A DNA stretch of 64,000 nucleotides from DASSUW01 sp963792385 (GCA_963792385.1 CAWBVZ010000004.1:124001-188000), one strand, 5' to 3'. Positions 23,833 to 35,993 are shown, counted from the stretch's first letter. The notes: generated by a model from the sequence alone, not told the origin. Translations and numbers: made by a program.

Positions 23833-24722
23833 GGCGCGATCTCGTCCCCGTAGTGGCGGAGGAACAGCTCCTCGAGCGTCGGCGGCTGGCTCGTCAGGCT
23901 GCGAACGCCGAGCCGGGTGAGGTGCTGCAGCGCCTCGTCGAGGTGGCTGGTGTCAACGTCGAAGCGGGCGCGGTGGTCGTCGACGTGGAGGTCGTGGATC
24001 CCCTCGAGCGCGCCGAGACCAGTGGGCGCCTCGACGGTCACAACGTCGATCGAGGTCCGCGTGAGGTGGCGGAGCTCGGTCAGGCTCCCGGTCTCGACCG
24101 TCTTCCCCGCGCGGATGATGCTCACGCGGTCGCAGAGCGCCTCGACCTCGGCCAGGATGTGGCTGGACAGCAGCACGGTGCGGCCCTCTTGGCGGACCTC
24201 TTGGATGCACTCCCGGAACACCGTCTCCTTGAGCGGATCGAGGCCCGAGGTCGGCTCGTCCAGGAGCAGCAGCTCGACGTCGGACGCGAGCCCGGCGATC
24301 AGCGCGACCTTCTGCCGGTTGCCCTTGGAGTAGGTCCGGCCCTTCTTGGTCGGGTCGAGCTCGAAGCGCTCGAGCAGGTCGGCGCGGCGCACCGGGTCGA
24401 GGCCGCCGCGCAGGCGGCCGAGGAGATCGATCGCCTCGCCGCCGGACAGGTTCGGCCACAGGTTGACGTCGCCGGGCACGTACGCGAGCCGGCGGTGCAG
24501 CGACACGGCGTCAGTCCACGGGTCGCCGCCCAGCAGGCGCACGTCGCCACCGTTGGCGCGCAGGAGCCCGAGCAGGACGCGGATGGTCGTGGACTTGCCG
24601 GCCCCGTTCGGTCCGAGGAACCCGTGCACCTCGCCCGTCGCGACGCTCAGGTCGAGGCCGTCGAGGGCACGCACGTGCCCGAAGCTCTTGACGAGACCGG
24701 AGACGGAGATCGCGTTCGCCAT
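23829..24722 (-). CDS. ABC transporter ATP-binding protein (DrrA/BcrA-like)
   Basis: 297 residues. Walker A is GFLGPNGAGKSTTIRVL. The signature is TYSKGNRQKVALIAGLA rather than LSGGQ, as is usual in this exporter subfamily. Walker B with D-loop is LLLLDEPTSGLDPLKE, and the switch His is in LLSSHILAEVEALCD. A C-terminal domain of about 80 residues is typical of DrrA-like proteins. It powers the overlapping permease. The ATG at 24722 has TAGTCT seven bases upstream, and it is divergent from a MarR-like regulator. Confidence 0.93.
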   Translation of the reverse strand: MANAISVSGLVKSFGHVRALDGLDLSVATGEVHGFLGPNGAGKSTTIRVLLGLLRANGGDVRLLGGDPWTDAVSLHRRLAYVPGDVNLWPNLSGGEAIDLLGRLRGGLDPVRRADLLERFELDPTKKGRTYSKGNRQKVALIAGLASDVELLLLDEPTSGLDPLKETVFRECIQEVRQEGRTVLLSSHILAEVEALCDRVSIIRAGKTVETGSLTELRHLTRTSIDVVTVEAPTGLGALEGIHDLHVDDHRARFDVDTSHLDEALQHLTRLGVRSLTSQPPTLEELFLRHYGDEIAP

Positions 24723-24788
24723 GCATCACAGACTACACAAGATTCACGAACTTCTGAAAACATTGGGAATCGAATAGGATGCCCGCGC
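24723..24788. promoter_or_regulatory. Divergent promoter/operator region, exporter / MarR-like regulator
   Basis: This 66-base stretch is clearly AT-richer than its surroundings. Leftward TAGTCT (complement of 24730-24735) lies seven bases before the exporter ATG. Rightward TAGGAT lies eight bases before the regulator ATG at 24789. Between them, TTCA-N8-TGAA (in GATTCACGAACTTCTGAAAA) is a small inverted repeat that could be the operator of the adjacent regulator. This is a candidate only. Confidence 0.45.
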
Positions 24789-25277
24789 ATGACTCCCGAG
24801 GACGCTGCCGGCGACGAAGCGGTCCGCCGCTTCATCGAGCGGTTTGCCGTGCTGCTCAGCGACGCCGGCATGGCACGGATGCCGGCACGCGTGTTCGCGT
24901 GCATCCTGGCCGAGGACGCAGGTCGGCTCACCGCCGCCGAGCTCGCTGAGCGCCTTGGCGTGAGCCCGGCCGCGGTGTCCGGTGCCGTCCGCTACCTGCT
25001 GCAGGTCGGGATGATCGTTCGTGAGCGCGAGCCCGGTGGCCGCCGTGATCACTACCGCCTGCACGACGACGTGTGGGGCGAGATGTACATCTCACGCACG
25101 GCGCAGCTGCGGCGCTGGGAGGAGACGACGGCGGAAGCCGTCGCATTGCTGGGGGCCGATCGCCCGGCCGGCCGCCGGCTCGAGGAGACGCGCGACTTCT
25201 TCGCGTTCCTGCGCGAGGAGCTGCCCGCGGTGATGCAGCGATGGCAGGACCGCCGGGCGGCCGGCGACGGCGGTTAG
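24789..25277 (+). CDS. MarR/GbsR-like winged-helix transcriptional regulator
   Basis: 162 residues. The DNA-binding domain includes ARMPARVFACILAEDAGRLT, a recognition-helix region AAELAERLGVSPAAVSGAVRYL, and the wing VREREPGGRRDHYRL. The C-terminal helices (WEETTAEAVALL, FFAFLREELPAVMQRW) likely mediate dimerisation. The divergent arrangement with the ABC exporter is the standard layout of a local repressor that controls an efflux system. Its ligand is unknown. Confidence 0.87.
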   Translation: MTPEDAAGDEAVRRFIERFAVLLSDAGMARMPARVFACILAEDAGRLTAAELAERLGVSPAAVSGAVRYLLQVGMIVREREPGGRRDHYRLHDDVWGEMYISRTAQLRRWEETTAEAVALLGADRPAGRRLEETRDFFAFLREELPAVMQRWQDRRAAGDGG

Positions 25278-25278
25278 C

Positions 25279-26277
25279 TCACGGCCGCTCGCGGACGTCG
25301 TCGACGACCTCGGCGCGCGCGTAGGTGGTCATGCCCGTCGGCGTGCCGGCGGGGTAGCCCATGGCGTTGCCGTCGAGCGTGCTCAGCTTCTCGGCGAGCA
25401 GCGCGCCCGTGCGCGGGTCGAAGATGAGCATCGTGCGCTGCCGGTAGTTGGAGGCGGTGAGGTCCATCGCCACGCCGGTGCCCAGCCGGCCGGCGGCATC
25501 CTTCACGCCGCGGCGGAGCTCCACACCGGGGAGTCGCAACGCGACCTCGTAGAACGCCGCCCGCTGCGCCGGCGTCAGGTAGCCGGCGATCGCGAGCAGC
25601 TCGTTGAGCCGCTGGAATGCCGCGTCAGGGTCCGCGTGTCCGCCGTCCGTGATCCGCGCGTAGAGCGCGTCGGGGTCGCCGGGCACGGGGAACGCGTACA
25701 TCGGCGGCAAGTCGTCGCTCTCCTTGATCGGGTTACCGCCATCGATGCCGAGCTCGGGCCGGCCCGCCGCGATCCAGCGCGATCGGTCGCGGTCGGTGGC
25801 GAACCGGGGTGCCCCGCTGCGCCAGATCTCCCACCCGGCGCCGTTGCGGTCGCGCCACTGCTCGCGGGTCTGCGGGACGGACGCAAAGATCGCGTTGCCG
25901 TCGTCGTCGTCCATCGTCGTGAACGCCTCCGACACCGTGCGCGTGTACAGGTAGTCGCCCGTCCGCAGCGGCCGCGTCGGCACCAGGCTGCCCGCCCCGT
26001 CGACGGCGGCGGTCCGGAGCAGGGCCGCCCTGGCCTGGGCCTCCGCCGAGCCGTCCGGGTTGCTCAGCAGGCCGCTGCCGAAGACGGCGAGCACGGCGGC
26101 GGCAGCCGCGGCGCCGGCGAGCACGCGAACGGCGCGTCGCCGCGCCCGCGGCGGGCGCACGGGCGAGGCGACGATGCGCGACAGCAGCGCATCGCGCGTC
26201 GCCGCGCCGGCCGGCGGCAGGTCGGCCGCCGGATCGGCCACGCGGACGGCCTCGATGACATCAGGTAGCCGGTTCAC
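25279..26277 (-). CDS. CU044_5270-like membrane-anchored protein, partner of the ECF sigma factor
   Basis: 332 residues from the GTG at 26277, overlapping the sigma-factor stop. A cytoplasmic N-terminus of about 50 residues is followed by one transmembrane helix (AVRVLAGAAAAAAVLAVFGSG) and a large extracytoplasmic domain. That domain has PLRTGDYLYTRTVSEAF, QWRDRNGAGWEIWRSG and a C-terminal NYRQRTMLIFDPRTGALLAE stretch. This architecture and its position right behind an ECF sigma gene match the actinobacterial CU044_5270 family. The short N-terminal region could bind the sigma factor as an anti-sigma domain, which is an inference. Confidence 0.77.
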   Translation of the reverse strand: MNRLPDVIEAVRVADPAADLPPAGAATRDALLSRIVASPVRPPRARRRAVRVLAGAAAAAAVLAVFGSGLLSNPDGSAEAQARAALLRTAAVDGAGSLVPTRPLRTGDYLYTRTVSEAFTTMDDDDGNAIFASVPQTREQWRDRNGAGWEIWRSGAPRFATDRDRSRWIAAGRPELGIDGGNPIKESDDLPPMYAFPVPGDPDALYARITDGGHADPDAAFQRLNELLAIAGYLTPAQRAAFYEVALRLPGVELRRGVKDAAGRLGTGVAMDLTASNYRQRTMLIFDPRTGALLAEKLSTLDGNAMGYPAGTPTGMTTYARAEVVDDVRERP

Positions 26278-26817
26278 GGTGTCGTCTCCATCGGTCGGGG
26301 AAAAGCGGCGAGATGCTGCTCGTCGGCGAGGAGGGAGGCCATCCGGCGGCGCGCGCGATACAGGCGGGTGCCGAACGCGAGACGCGAGCAGCCGGCGGCG
26401 CGAGCAGCCGCCGCGCCCGTGCAGGCCTTCCCAGGCCACGAGCATGATCGCTTCGCGCTCGGTCGCCGAGAGGCCGCCCAGCACGCGCCGGACCGCCTCG
26501 TCGCCGGCCAGCACATCGGCCGGATCACGGCCCGTCGTGCTCGCCGATCGATCCTGTCGCGCACGCTCGAGCGTGGCCGTGGCCCGGCCCGCGGCGCGGC
26601 GCTGGTTGGCGAGTGTGCGCCGCGCGACGCCGTAGAGCCATGGCAACGGTTCGGCCGGTACCTCGGCCAGGCGCCGCCAGCACACGAGGAACGTGTCGGC
26701 GACGACCTCCTCCGCGGCCTCCAGCGAGTCGGTGCGGCGCACGGCGTAGCGCCTCACCGCCTCGTAGTGCGCCCGATACACCGCTTCGAATCTCGCCTGT
26801 CGGTTGTCTCGCATCAC
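26274..26817 (-). CDS. ECF sigma factor (apparent +1 frameshift near 26421)
   Basis: About 180 residues after correction. Region 2 is YRAHYEAVRRYAVRRT plus AAEEVVADTFLVCWRRLAEV, ending in PWLYGVARRTLANQRRAA. Region 4 starts GGLSATEREAIMLVAWEGL; there an extra base (CTG-C-ACG on this strand) breaks the frame. In the next frame the helix-turn-helix continues TGAAAARAAGCSRLAFGTRL and YRARRRMASLL, and ends at the TGA at 26274 that overlaps the partner gene. Without the correction the sigma factor would run into the downstream gene as one 512-residue product, which is not credible. Start is GTG 26817 or ATG 26814. Confidence 0.82.
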
Positions 26818-26861
26818 CTAGCTCATGTCCGGCTCAGCGCCAGGATCACACGGCGGTCCTT

Positions 26862-26873
26862 TAACCTGGCTGC
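26862..26873 (+). promoter_or_regulatory. Leaderless promoter -10 box TAACCT
   Basis: TAACCT (26862-26867) lies exactly six bases before the mutase ATG at 26874, with no Shine-Dalgarno sequence. Confidence 0.5.
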
Positions 26874-28484
<1,611 letters not shown>

Positions 28485-30096
28485 TTGTTCGGCCGTCTTC
28501 TTCTCGCCCTAATCCTCCTCCTCGTCGTCCCCGCCTCTGCGCAGGCGGCGTTCGAGGTCCGCTCGTTCAGCGTCACGCCGACCGGGCTCGCGGCGGGCTC
28601 GCACCCGAACGTCAGCGTCGCGATCGACTTCGCGCCGTACGACTCGGGGAACCCGCCGGAACGCCCGCGCGACCTCACGATCAGCCTGCCGCCCGGGCTC
28701 GTCGGCAACCCGAACGCGACCGGCCGCTGCAGCCAGGCGCAGTTCCAGGCCGACAACTGCCCGGCGTCGACGAAGGTCGGCACGACGTCGGTCAAGACGA
28801 CGATCCCGCTGCTGCTGGGCTCCTCGATCACCGCCAACGGCGACGTCTACAACCTCCAGCCGGGCGCCGGCGAGCCGGCGCGGCTCGGCGTCGTCGTGCG
28901 CCCGCCGCTCGGCGCCGACAAGGTGTTCATCGTCTCGCCGGTCGCGCTGCGCAGCTCCGACGGCGGGCTCAACTCGGTGATCACGAACCTGCCGCAGAAG
29001 GTCGGCATCCCGCTGCTCGGGCAGCAGGACATGTGGCTCGAGTCGATGAACCTGACGCTGCTCGGCAAGCCGCCCGGCGGCGCCACCACGCCGTTCATGA
29101 CGCTGCCGACCTCGTGTGGGCCGGCGACGGCGAGCATCGCCGCACGCGGGACCGGCGGCACGCAGGTCACGCGCGCGGCGGCCCCGTTCACGCCCACCGC
29201 CTGCGACGCGCTGCCGTTCCAGCCGACGATCGCGGCGACGATCGCCGCCGGCCGGACGCCGTCGCTGCGCACGGTGATCACCGGCCCGGCCGGCAACGCC
29301 AACACGGCGCGCGCCGCGGTCACCCTGCCGGCGGGCATCAGCGTGAACCTCGACGCGCTCCAGCGTGCGTGCACGCTCCCGCAGCAGGCCGCCGGCCCGT
29401 GTCCACAGAGCGCGCGCGTCGGGCGCGCAGTCGCCCGCTCACCGCTGTTGCCCGAGCTGACGGGGCCGGTGTTCCTCGCCCAGCAGTCCGGCCAGGTGCT
29501 GCCGGGCATCCGGGTCGACCTCTCCGGCGTGGTGTCGCTCTCGCTCCTCGGGACCGTCGGGGGCAAGCCGCTGCGCAGCGAGTTCGCCGGCATTCCGGAC
29601 GTGCCGCTCGAGCGGTTCGAGCTGGCCTTCGACAAGGCCGGCGCCCTGCGCGCCGTCACCGACGTCTGCCGCGGGCCGCTTCCCCGGATCGGTGCCGACC
29701 TGACGGGCCACAACGGCGCGACCGTCACGCTGAGCGCGCCGATGACCGTGACGGGGTGCGTGAAGCCGGCCGCCAACGTGCGGCTGCGCGGACGCAAGCT
29801 CCGGCTGGGAGTCGCCGCCGCGAAGGGCGGGCCTGCGCTACGCCTGCTGCGGCTGACGCTGCCGCGCGCGCTGAAGGCACACCCGAAGCGCGGACGCATC
29901 CGCACGAGCACCGGCACGGCGAAGCTCACGGGCCGCGGCGTGCTCACGGTCACCACGGCGGCGGTCCGGCACATCACCGTCACGCTCTCGCGCGGCGCGG
30001 TCACGCGCCGCACCCGTGGTAGCGGCAAGTTCAAGCTCACGACGCTGGACCAGAGCGGCCGGCGCATGCGCGCAACGGCTGACCGCGCGGCGCTAA
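28485..30096 (+). CDS. Secreted beta-rich hypothetical protein (apparent +1 frameshift near 30079)
   Basis: About 536 residues. It starts at a TTG directly after the mutase stop and has a signal peptide (RLLLALILLLVVPASAQA). The body is Thr/Gly/Pro-rich and beta-rich, with DLTISLPPGLVGNPNATGRC-like modules repeated as AVTLPAGISVNLDALQRACT. Its Cys pairs are consistent with disulfides, and the tail is basic. Read literally, the frame runs on into the carboxylase gene as one 1066-residue polypeptide. Removing C30079 gives the natural C-terminus ATVTARR and a TAA at 30094-30096, just before the next promoter. I treat the fusion as an artefact. Related proteins of unknown function are frequent in Solirubrobacterales (inference). 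Confidence 0.68.
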
Positions 30097-30101
30097 GCGC
30101 G

Positions 30102-30116
30102 TACCATCGCGGCCCC
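30102..30116 (+). promoter_or_regulatory. -10 box TACCAT upstream of the carboxylase beta subunit
   Basis: TACCAT (30102-30107) is nine bases before the ATG at 30117. No Shine-Dalgarno sequence is visible. Its presence supports separate expression of the carboxylase. Confidence 0.45.
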
Positions 30117-31685
30117 ATGCGCCGCAAGAGCCCCGAGACCAACGAAGAACGCCTCGAGCAGCTGCAGGAGCTGCGCGACGCGATGATCCACCACGCGTCC
30201 GAGCAGGCGGTCGAGAAGCAGCACGCCAAGGGCAAGTACACGGCGCGCGAGCGGATCGAGAAGCTGCTCGACCCCGGCTCCTTCCAGGAGCTCGACACGT
30301 ACGTCCGCCATCGCACGACCGACTTCGACATGGACAAGAACCGGCCGTGGGGCGACGCGGTGGTCACCGGCCACGGCACGGTCGACGGCCGTCGCGTGTG
30401 CGTGTTCTCTCAGGACTTCACGGTGTTCGGCGGCTCACTCGGCGAGGTGATGGCCGAGAAGATGTGCAAGCTGATGGACCTGGCGGCCAAGATCGGCTGC
30501 CCGGTGATCGGGATCAACGACTCCGGCGGCGCGCGGATCCAGGAGGGCGTGGTCTCGCTCGGCGCGTACGGCGACGTGTTCCTGCGCAACGTCCGCTGCT
30601 CCGGCGTGATCCCGCAGATCAGCCTCGTGATGGGCCCGTGCGCGGGCGGCGCGGTCTACTCCCCCGCCATCACCGACTTCATCTTCATGGTGAAGGAGAC
30701 CTCGCACATGTTCATCACCGGCCCCGACGTGATCAAGACGGTCACGGGCGAGGAGGTCGAGTTCGAGGAGCTCGGCGGGGCGATGAGCCACAACTCCAAG
30801 TCGGGCGTCGCCCACTTCGCGGCCGACGACGAGGACGCATGCCTCGAGGACGCGCGCTACCTGATCAGCTTCCTGCCGCAGAACAACCTCGAGTCGCCGC
30901 CGCGCGTGCAGCCGACCGACGACCCGTTCCGGATGGACGCCGAGCTCGACTCGGTCGTGCCGGACAACCCGAACAAGCCGTACGACATGCGCGACGTCGT
31001 GCGCTACGTGGTCGACGACGGCGAGTTCTTCGAGGTCCACGAGCACTACGCGCTGAACCTGATCTGCGGCTTCAGCCGCGTGAACGGGATCGCCGTCGGC
31101 GTCGTCGGCAACCAGCCGCGCGCGCTGGCCGGCGTGCTCGACATCGACGCCAGCACGAAGGGCGCGCGCTTCGTGCGCACGTGCGACGCCTTCAACATCC
31201 CGATCCTCACGTTCGTCGACGTGCCCGGCTTCCTCCCGGGGACCTCGCAGGAGTGGGGCGGGATCATCCGCCACGGCGCCAAGCTGCTGTACGCCTACGC
31301 CGAGGCGACCGTTCCGAAGATCACCGTGATCACGCGCAAGGCATACGGCGGCGCCTACGACGTCATGGCGTCCAAGCACCTCGCGGCCGACTTCAACTTC
31401 GCCTGGCCGACCGCCGAGATCGCCGTGATGGGGCCGGAGGGCGCCGTCAACATCATCCACCGCCGCGACATCGCCGGCTCACCGACGCCGGACCAGCGCC
31501 GCCAGAAGCTGATCGACGACTACAAGGCCCGCTTCGCCAACCCGTACTCGGCCGCCGAGCGCGGCTACGTCGACGACGTCCTGATCCCGCACGAGACCCG
31601 CCCGAAGGTCATCACCGCGCTCGAGACGCTGCAGACCAAGCGCGAGCCGGGGCCGAAGCGTAAGCACGGCAATATCCCCTTGTAA
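30117..31685 (+). CDS. Acyl-CoA (propionyl-CoA) carboxylase beta subunit, carboxyltransferase
   Basis: 522 residues, normal for AccD/PccB. It has KYTARERIEKLLDPGSFQEL, the N-half oxyanion region GINDSGGARIQEGVVSLGAYG, MGPCAGGAVYSPAITDF, and the C-half DVPGFLPGTSQEWGGIIRHG with KAYGGAYDVMASKHLAADFN. It transfers CO2 from carboxybiotin to acyl-CoA, most probably propionyl-CoA given the nearby methylmalonyl-CoA mutase. The biotinylated alpha chain at 49905 is a likely partner. Residues that fix acyl-chain preference cannot be judged safely by eye. Confidence 0.93.
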   Translation: MRRKSPETNEERLEQLQELRDAMIHHASEQAVEKQHAKGKYTARERIEKLLDPGSFQELDTYVRHRTTDFDMDKNRPWGDAVVTGHGTVDGRRVCVFSQDFTVFGGSLGEVMAEKMCKLMDLAAKIGCPVIGINDSGGARIQEGVVSLGAYGDVFLRNVRCSGVIPQISLVMGPCAGGAVYSPAITDFIFMVKETSHMFITGPDVIKTVTGEEVEFEELGGAMSHNSKSGVAHFAADDEDACLEDARYLISFLPQNNLESPPRVQPTDDPFRMDAELDSVVPDNPNKPYDMRDVVRYVVDDGEFFEVHEHYALNLICGFSRVNGIAVGVVGNQPRALAGVLDIDASTKGARFVRTCDAFNIPILTFVDVPGFLPGTSQEWGGIIRHGAKLLYAYAEATVPKITVITRKAYGGAYDVMASKHLAADFNFAWPTAEIAVMGPEGAVNIIHRRDIAGSPTPDQRRQKLIDDYKARFANPYSAAERGYVDDVLIPHETRPKVITALETLQTKREPGPKRKHGNIPL

Positions 31686-31818
31686 TCAAGGCGCTCGCGC
31701 GAGCTTGCGAGTGCGAGTAAGCCGCACCCGTTCTTACAAGAAATCCTTGACCTGCGCTTCGCGAGCGTGAAGGATCGCCCGTTGGGCGACCGGGATGATG
31801 CCAAGGAGAGGGGTCGGG
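31686..31818 (+). promoter_or_regulatory. Intergenic region with inverted repeats, candidate sigma70 promoter and RBS
   Basis: Just after the carboxylase stop there are short CTCGC/GCGAG inverted repeats, a possible terminator without a T-tract. TTGACC (31746-31751) and AAGGAT (31770-31775) could be -35 and -10 boxes, 18 bases apart. TCGCCC-GTT-GGGCGA (31775-31789) is a perfect 6-base hairpin in the leader. AAGGAG (31803-31808) is a clear ribosome-binding site that selects the ATG at 31819 over the ATG at 31795. Confidence 0.45.
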
Positions 31819-34800
31819 ATGAGGGGCTCGGTGCAACGAGCGTTGTACGGCCTGTGCGTGGGCGCGGCCGTGGCAGTGACGATGCCTGCGGCGGCGGCCG
31901 CTCAGGGCGGAGTGTGGGACCCGGTGGCAGGCTCGCTGCCGGCTTCGAAGGGCGGGGAAGCAGCGCCGGTCCAGCCGGAGCGCTACAGCGCGTTCACGCT
32001 CGACCAGGCGACGCTGGATGATCAGCTCGCCGACGCTCCAGCGGTCGGGCTGCGCTCCCGCGCGCTCGCGCGCGGCACCGCGATCGTCGTGACGCTGCCG
32101 ACGCCGAGCGGTGACTTCCAGCGCTTCGAGCTCCAGGAGTCTCCGATCATGGAGGCCGGGCTCGCCGCGCAGCACCCGGAGATCAAGACTTACGCGGGCC
32201 GCGGGCTCGACAACCCGGCCGCGAGCATCCGGGCCGACAACACGCCGCTCGGCTTCCACGCATCCGTGCGCTCGCCGAACGGCTCGTGGTACGTCGACCC
32301 CTACTACCGCAACGACGACAGCGTCTACATCAGCTACTACGGGCGCGACGTCACCGAGGACACGCACGGCGACTTCGTCGAGAAGGACCTCGAGGGCGAG
32401 ACCGATCCGCTCGGCATCGGCGCCCTCGACGTGCCGACGGGCCCGAACGTCACGCTGCGGACCTACCGGCTCGCGCTGATCACCGACTCGACGTACTCGA
32501 CCTACTTCGGCGGCCCGCAGAACGTCACGGCGGCGAAGGTCACGCTGATGAACCGCGTCGACCAGGTCTACGAGGACGAGACCGCGATCCGGCTGGTCCT
32601 GATCGCCGACAACGACAAGCTCAACCTCAACACCACTGCCGACATGACCGGCGCGGACGGGCCGTGCGGTGCAGCGGCGTGCTACACCGCCGTCCAGGCG
32701 TCGGGCTGCGCCGGCGGCACGCTCACCCGCAACCGGATCGTGGTCGGCCAGATCATCGGCGCGAGCAACTACGACATCGGCCACATCATGTTCGGCCTCA
32801 ACGGCGGCGGCGTCGCCAGCCTCGGCGTCGTCGGCGGCAACGGCAAGGCCCAGGGCTGCACGGGGTTGCCGACACCGGTCGGCGACTTCATGGCGGTCGA
32901 CTACGTGGCGCACGAGATGGGTCACCAGTTCGCCGGCAACCACACGTTCAACGGCACGCAGCTCAACTGCTCCGGCGGCAACCGCAACGCGGGCACGTCG
33001 GTCGAGCCGGGCAGCGGCACCTCGATCATGGCCTACGCCGGCATCTGCCAGCAGGACAACCTCCAGCCGCACAGCGACCCGTACTGGTCGCAGCGCAGCT
33101 TCGACGAGATCACGGCCTACACGACGTCGGTGCGGCCGCCGATCAACGAGGTCCAGACCGCCTCACTGCGCGACTTCGACGGCACGGACTCGTTCACGCT
33201 GAGCTATGGCGCGAAGACGTCCAACCCGATCGTCCGGGGGACGAACTTCACGCTCGCCGGCATCCAGCAGGAGCTCCAGGGCGCCAGCGAGATCCAGACC
33301 GTCTCGCTGACCGGCTACGACGCCGACGGCGACTCGTACACGCTCGGCTACAAGGGCAACGACACGGTGCCGATCGTCCGCGGCCAGAACAACACGCAGC
33401 AGGGCATCCTGAACGCGCTCCAGGGTGGCAACGAGCAGCAGCAGGTCGTGCTGGCCGACTTCAACGGGGCGACGCAGTCGTTCCAGGTGCAGATCGGCGG
33501 TAACAGCTCGGCGGTGCTCGGCGCCGGCGGCCTGACGGTCAGCAACGCCAACGTCACGGCCGCGGTCAACGCGATCCCCGGCTTCGCCGGGACAGTCGCG
33601 TCGGCCGGAGCCGGCAACGGCGGCTTCACGCTGACGTTCACCGGCGCGTCCGCGGGGATCGACGTCCCGCCGGTCGCGATCGTCAACTGCACGGGAACGT
33701 GCACCACCACGATCCGCGAGACCGCCAAGGGCGGCGGCCCGATGGCGGGCTGGCCGGCCGGCGGCACCGCCGCGATCACCGCGGTCACCGATGCCGGCTA
33801 CTCGCTCCAGTTCAGCGGCGCCCACCAGGGCACCGATGTCGATCCGCTTTCGGTCACCAACGGCACGGGCGGTGCGGCCGGCACCGTCGCCGAGGCGACC
33901 AAGGGCACGGCGGGGATCCTGCCGCCTGGCGCGACCAGCATCGTCGCCGCGTGGGGCGGCGCCGGCGCACTGAACGACACCGGGTTCCAGGTCACGTTCG
34001 GCACCGGCCTCGGCCTCGTCGACGTCGACTCGCTCGGCCTGAGCGTGACCGGCGGAAGCGGGTTCATCGGCGAGACCGCCCAGGGCGGCCCGATCGAGAA
34101 CCAGGGCTACATCACGGCCGACAACGGCAACCACGCCCCAGTGGTCACCACCGCGGACACCTACACGATCCCGCTGCGGACGCCGTTCGCACTGACGGGT
34201 AGCGCCACCGACTCGGATGGCGACACGGTGACGTACATGTGGGAGCAGAACGACCGCGGCGCCGCTACGGGCACCGCGCTCGTCAACAACACCAAGACCA
34301 ACGGCCCGCTGTTCCGGCAGTTCGGGACGGCGGCGAACGTCAGCGCCGAGGACACGCTCAAGTACCACTCGCCCGGCCTGAACGCCGTGTCGACGAACCC
34401 GGAGCGCGTGTTTCCGGACATCGGCCAGATCGTGGCCAACAACACCAACGCGGCCACAGGCACGTGCCCGGCCGCGCCACCGTCGCCGGCGATCGTGCCG
34501 GCCGACATCCGCGACTGCTTCTCGGAGTTCCTCCCGACGTCGGTCTGGGAGGGGGTCAACGGTGACCGGACGCTGAACTTCCGCCTCACCGCGCGGGACT
34601 ACCACCCGAACGGCGGCGGCATCGGCCGGGCCGACACGAAGCTCGTCCTGGCCAACGGCACCGGGCCGTTCCTGGTCACGTCGCAGGCTGCGCCTGCGAC
34701 GTTGCTGGGCGGCTCGACGCAGACGGTCACGTGGGACGTCGCGGGCACCGACGCGGCGCCGATCGGCGCGTCGCGTGGTGAGGATCAGCCTGTCGCACCG

Positions 34801-35993
34801 ACGGCGGCGCGACGTACCCGACACGTGCGTCAGCGACAGCACGCCGAACGACGGCTCGCGAGTCGGTGACGCTGCCGAACGTGGCGACCGCCAAGGCGCG
34901 GATCAAGGTCGCGGCGGTCGGGAACGTGTTCTTCGACCTCTCCGATGCCGACCTGGCGATCCAGGGCGCGCCGATCGTCACCGTCGACAACCCGACCGTG
35001 CAGTACAGCGACGCGGTGGGAGCGGCACCCGTGGTGAGGGCGCGCGACGACGACTCACCCGGCTCGGCGCTCACGGCCACGGCCTCGGGTCTGCCGGCCG
35101 GCCTCTCGCTCGCGGTCGACTCAACGTCGGCAGAGACGGACAGGCCCGGGACGCGGACCTGGACCCTCGCCGGCAACGTCACGGCAGCGCCGGGCACATA
35201 CGCCGGTTCAGTGACCGTGACGGACGGCGACGATGAGGGCATCACGACGCCGCTGACAGTCACGGTCACGCCGGAGGACGCCGCTCTCGCGTACACCGGC
35301 GACACGCTCTCGTCGGGGTCCGTGCTGCTGCGGGCGACCGTCAACGACAGCGCGGACGGAGCGTCCGGCGACCTCGGCAAGGCCACGGTGACGTTCAAGG
35401 AGGGCGCGACCACGCTCTGCGGACCGCTGGCCGCCGGTGCAGGCATCGTGTCCTGCCGCGTCACCCTCCCGCCCGGCTCGCACCAGATCGACGTCGTGGC
35501 CGGCAGCCACTACACCGGCGCGGCGAAGGCGACGGTTGTGGTGTCCAAGCCCGACGACACGCACGTCGTGGCGATCGGCGACCTGAGCGTCGGCGCGTCG
35601 GCGGGCCCCTACAAGGCCGACCTGCGGTCGCCGCTAGCGTTCGCGCTCGACGTCAAGTTCAAGGACAAGAAGCGTGGCGAGCTCAAGGGACTGGCGGAGG
35701 TCGTCTACCTCTCCGGGGGCAAGATCTTCCGGATCTCGGCCGACCGGTTCGAGTCGCTCGGCGCGTCCGCGGACGGCTCGCGGGCCGAGTTCCGCGCGAC
35801 GGCGGACATCTGGGACCACTCATGGCTGTTCTGGCCCCGGCTCGTGGCCCGCGACGTGACACTCCACGTCGTCGTGACCGAGGCGCGTAAGCCGAAGAAG
35901 GCGACGGTCGCGATCTCGGTCTGGAACGGCAACACGCTGCTGTTCTCGCTACCGGAGCAGGCGATCTCCGGGGGTGCGATAGCGATCAAGTGA
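31819..35993 (+). CDS. Secreted reprolysin-like metzincin with repeated beta modules (frameshift cluster 34774-34866)
   Basis: About 1390 residues after correction. A signal peptide (LYGLCVGAAVAVTMPAAAAA) and a propeptide-like region come first. The metzincin domain has its zinc site HEMGHQFAGNH at residues 365-375 and the Met-turn SIMAY near 404. From about residue 443 several ~50-residue modules follow (SLRDFDGTDSFTLSY / SLTGYDADGDSYTLGY, each with PIVRG), then GxDV-type repeats. Near 34774-34866 the frame changes four times (net -1/+2), yet each piece matches one continuous domain: VRISLS, DGGATYP, SDSTPNDGS, VTLPNVATAKARIKV. Ig-like and terminal domains close the protein at 35993. An extracellular protease; substrate unknown. 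Confidence 0.8.

Noticed and set aside
25279..26817. A 512-residue sigma factor with a membrane tail
   Set aside because: Region 4 continues in another frame after one extra base at ~26421, and normal separate sigma and partner genes result.
28485..31685. A single 1066-residue multidomain protein joining an exported domain to a carboxyltransferase
   Set aside because: One surplus base explains it, the predicted C-terminus and stop are natural, and a signal peptide in front of a cytosolic carboxylase makes no sense.
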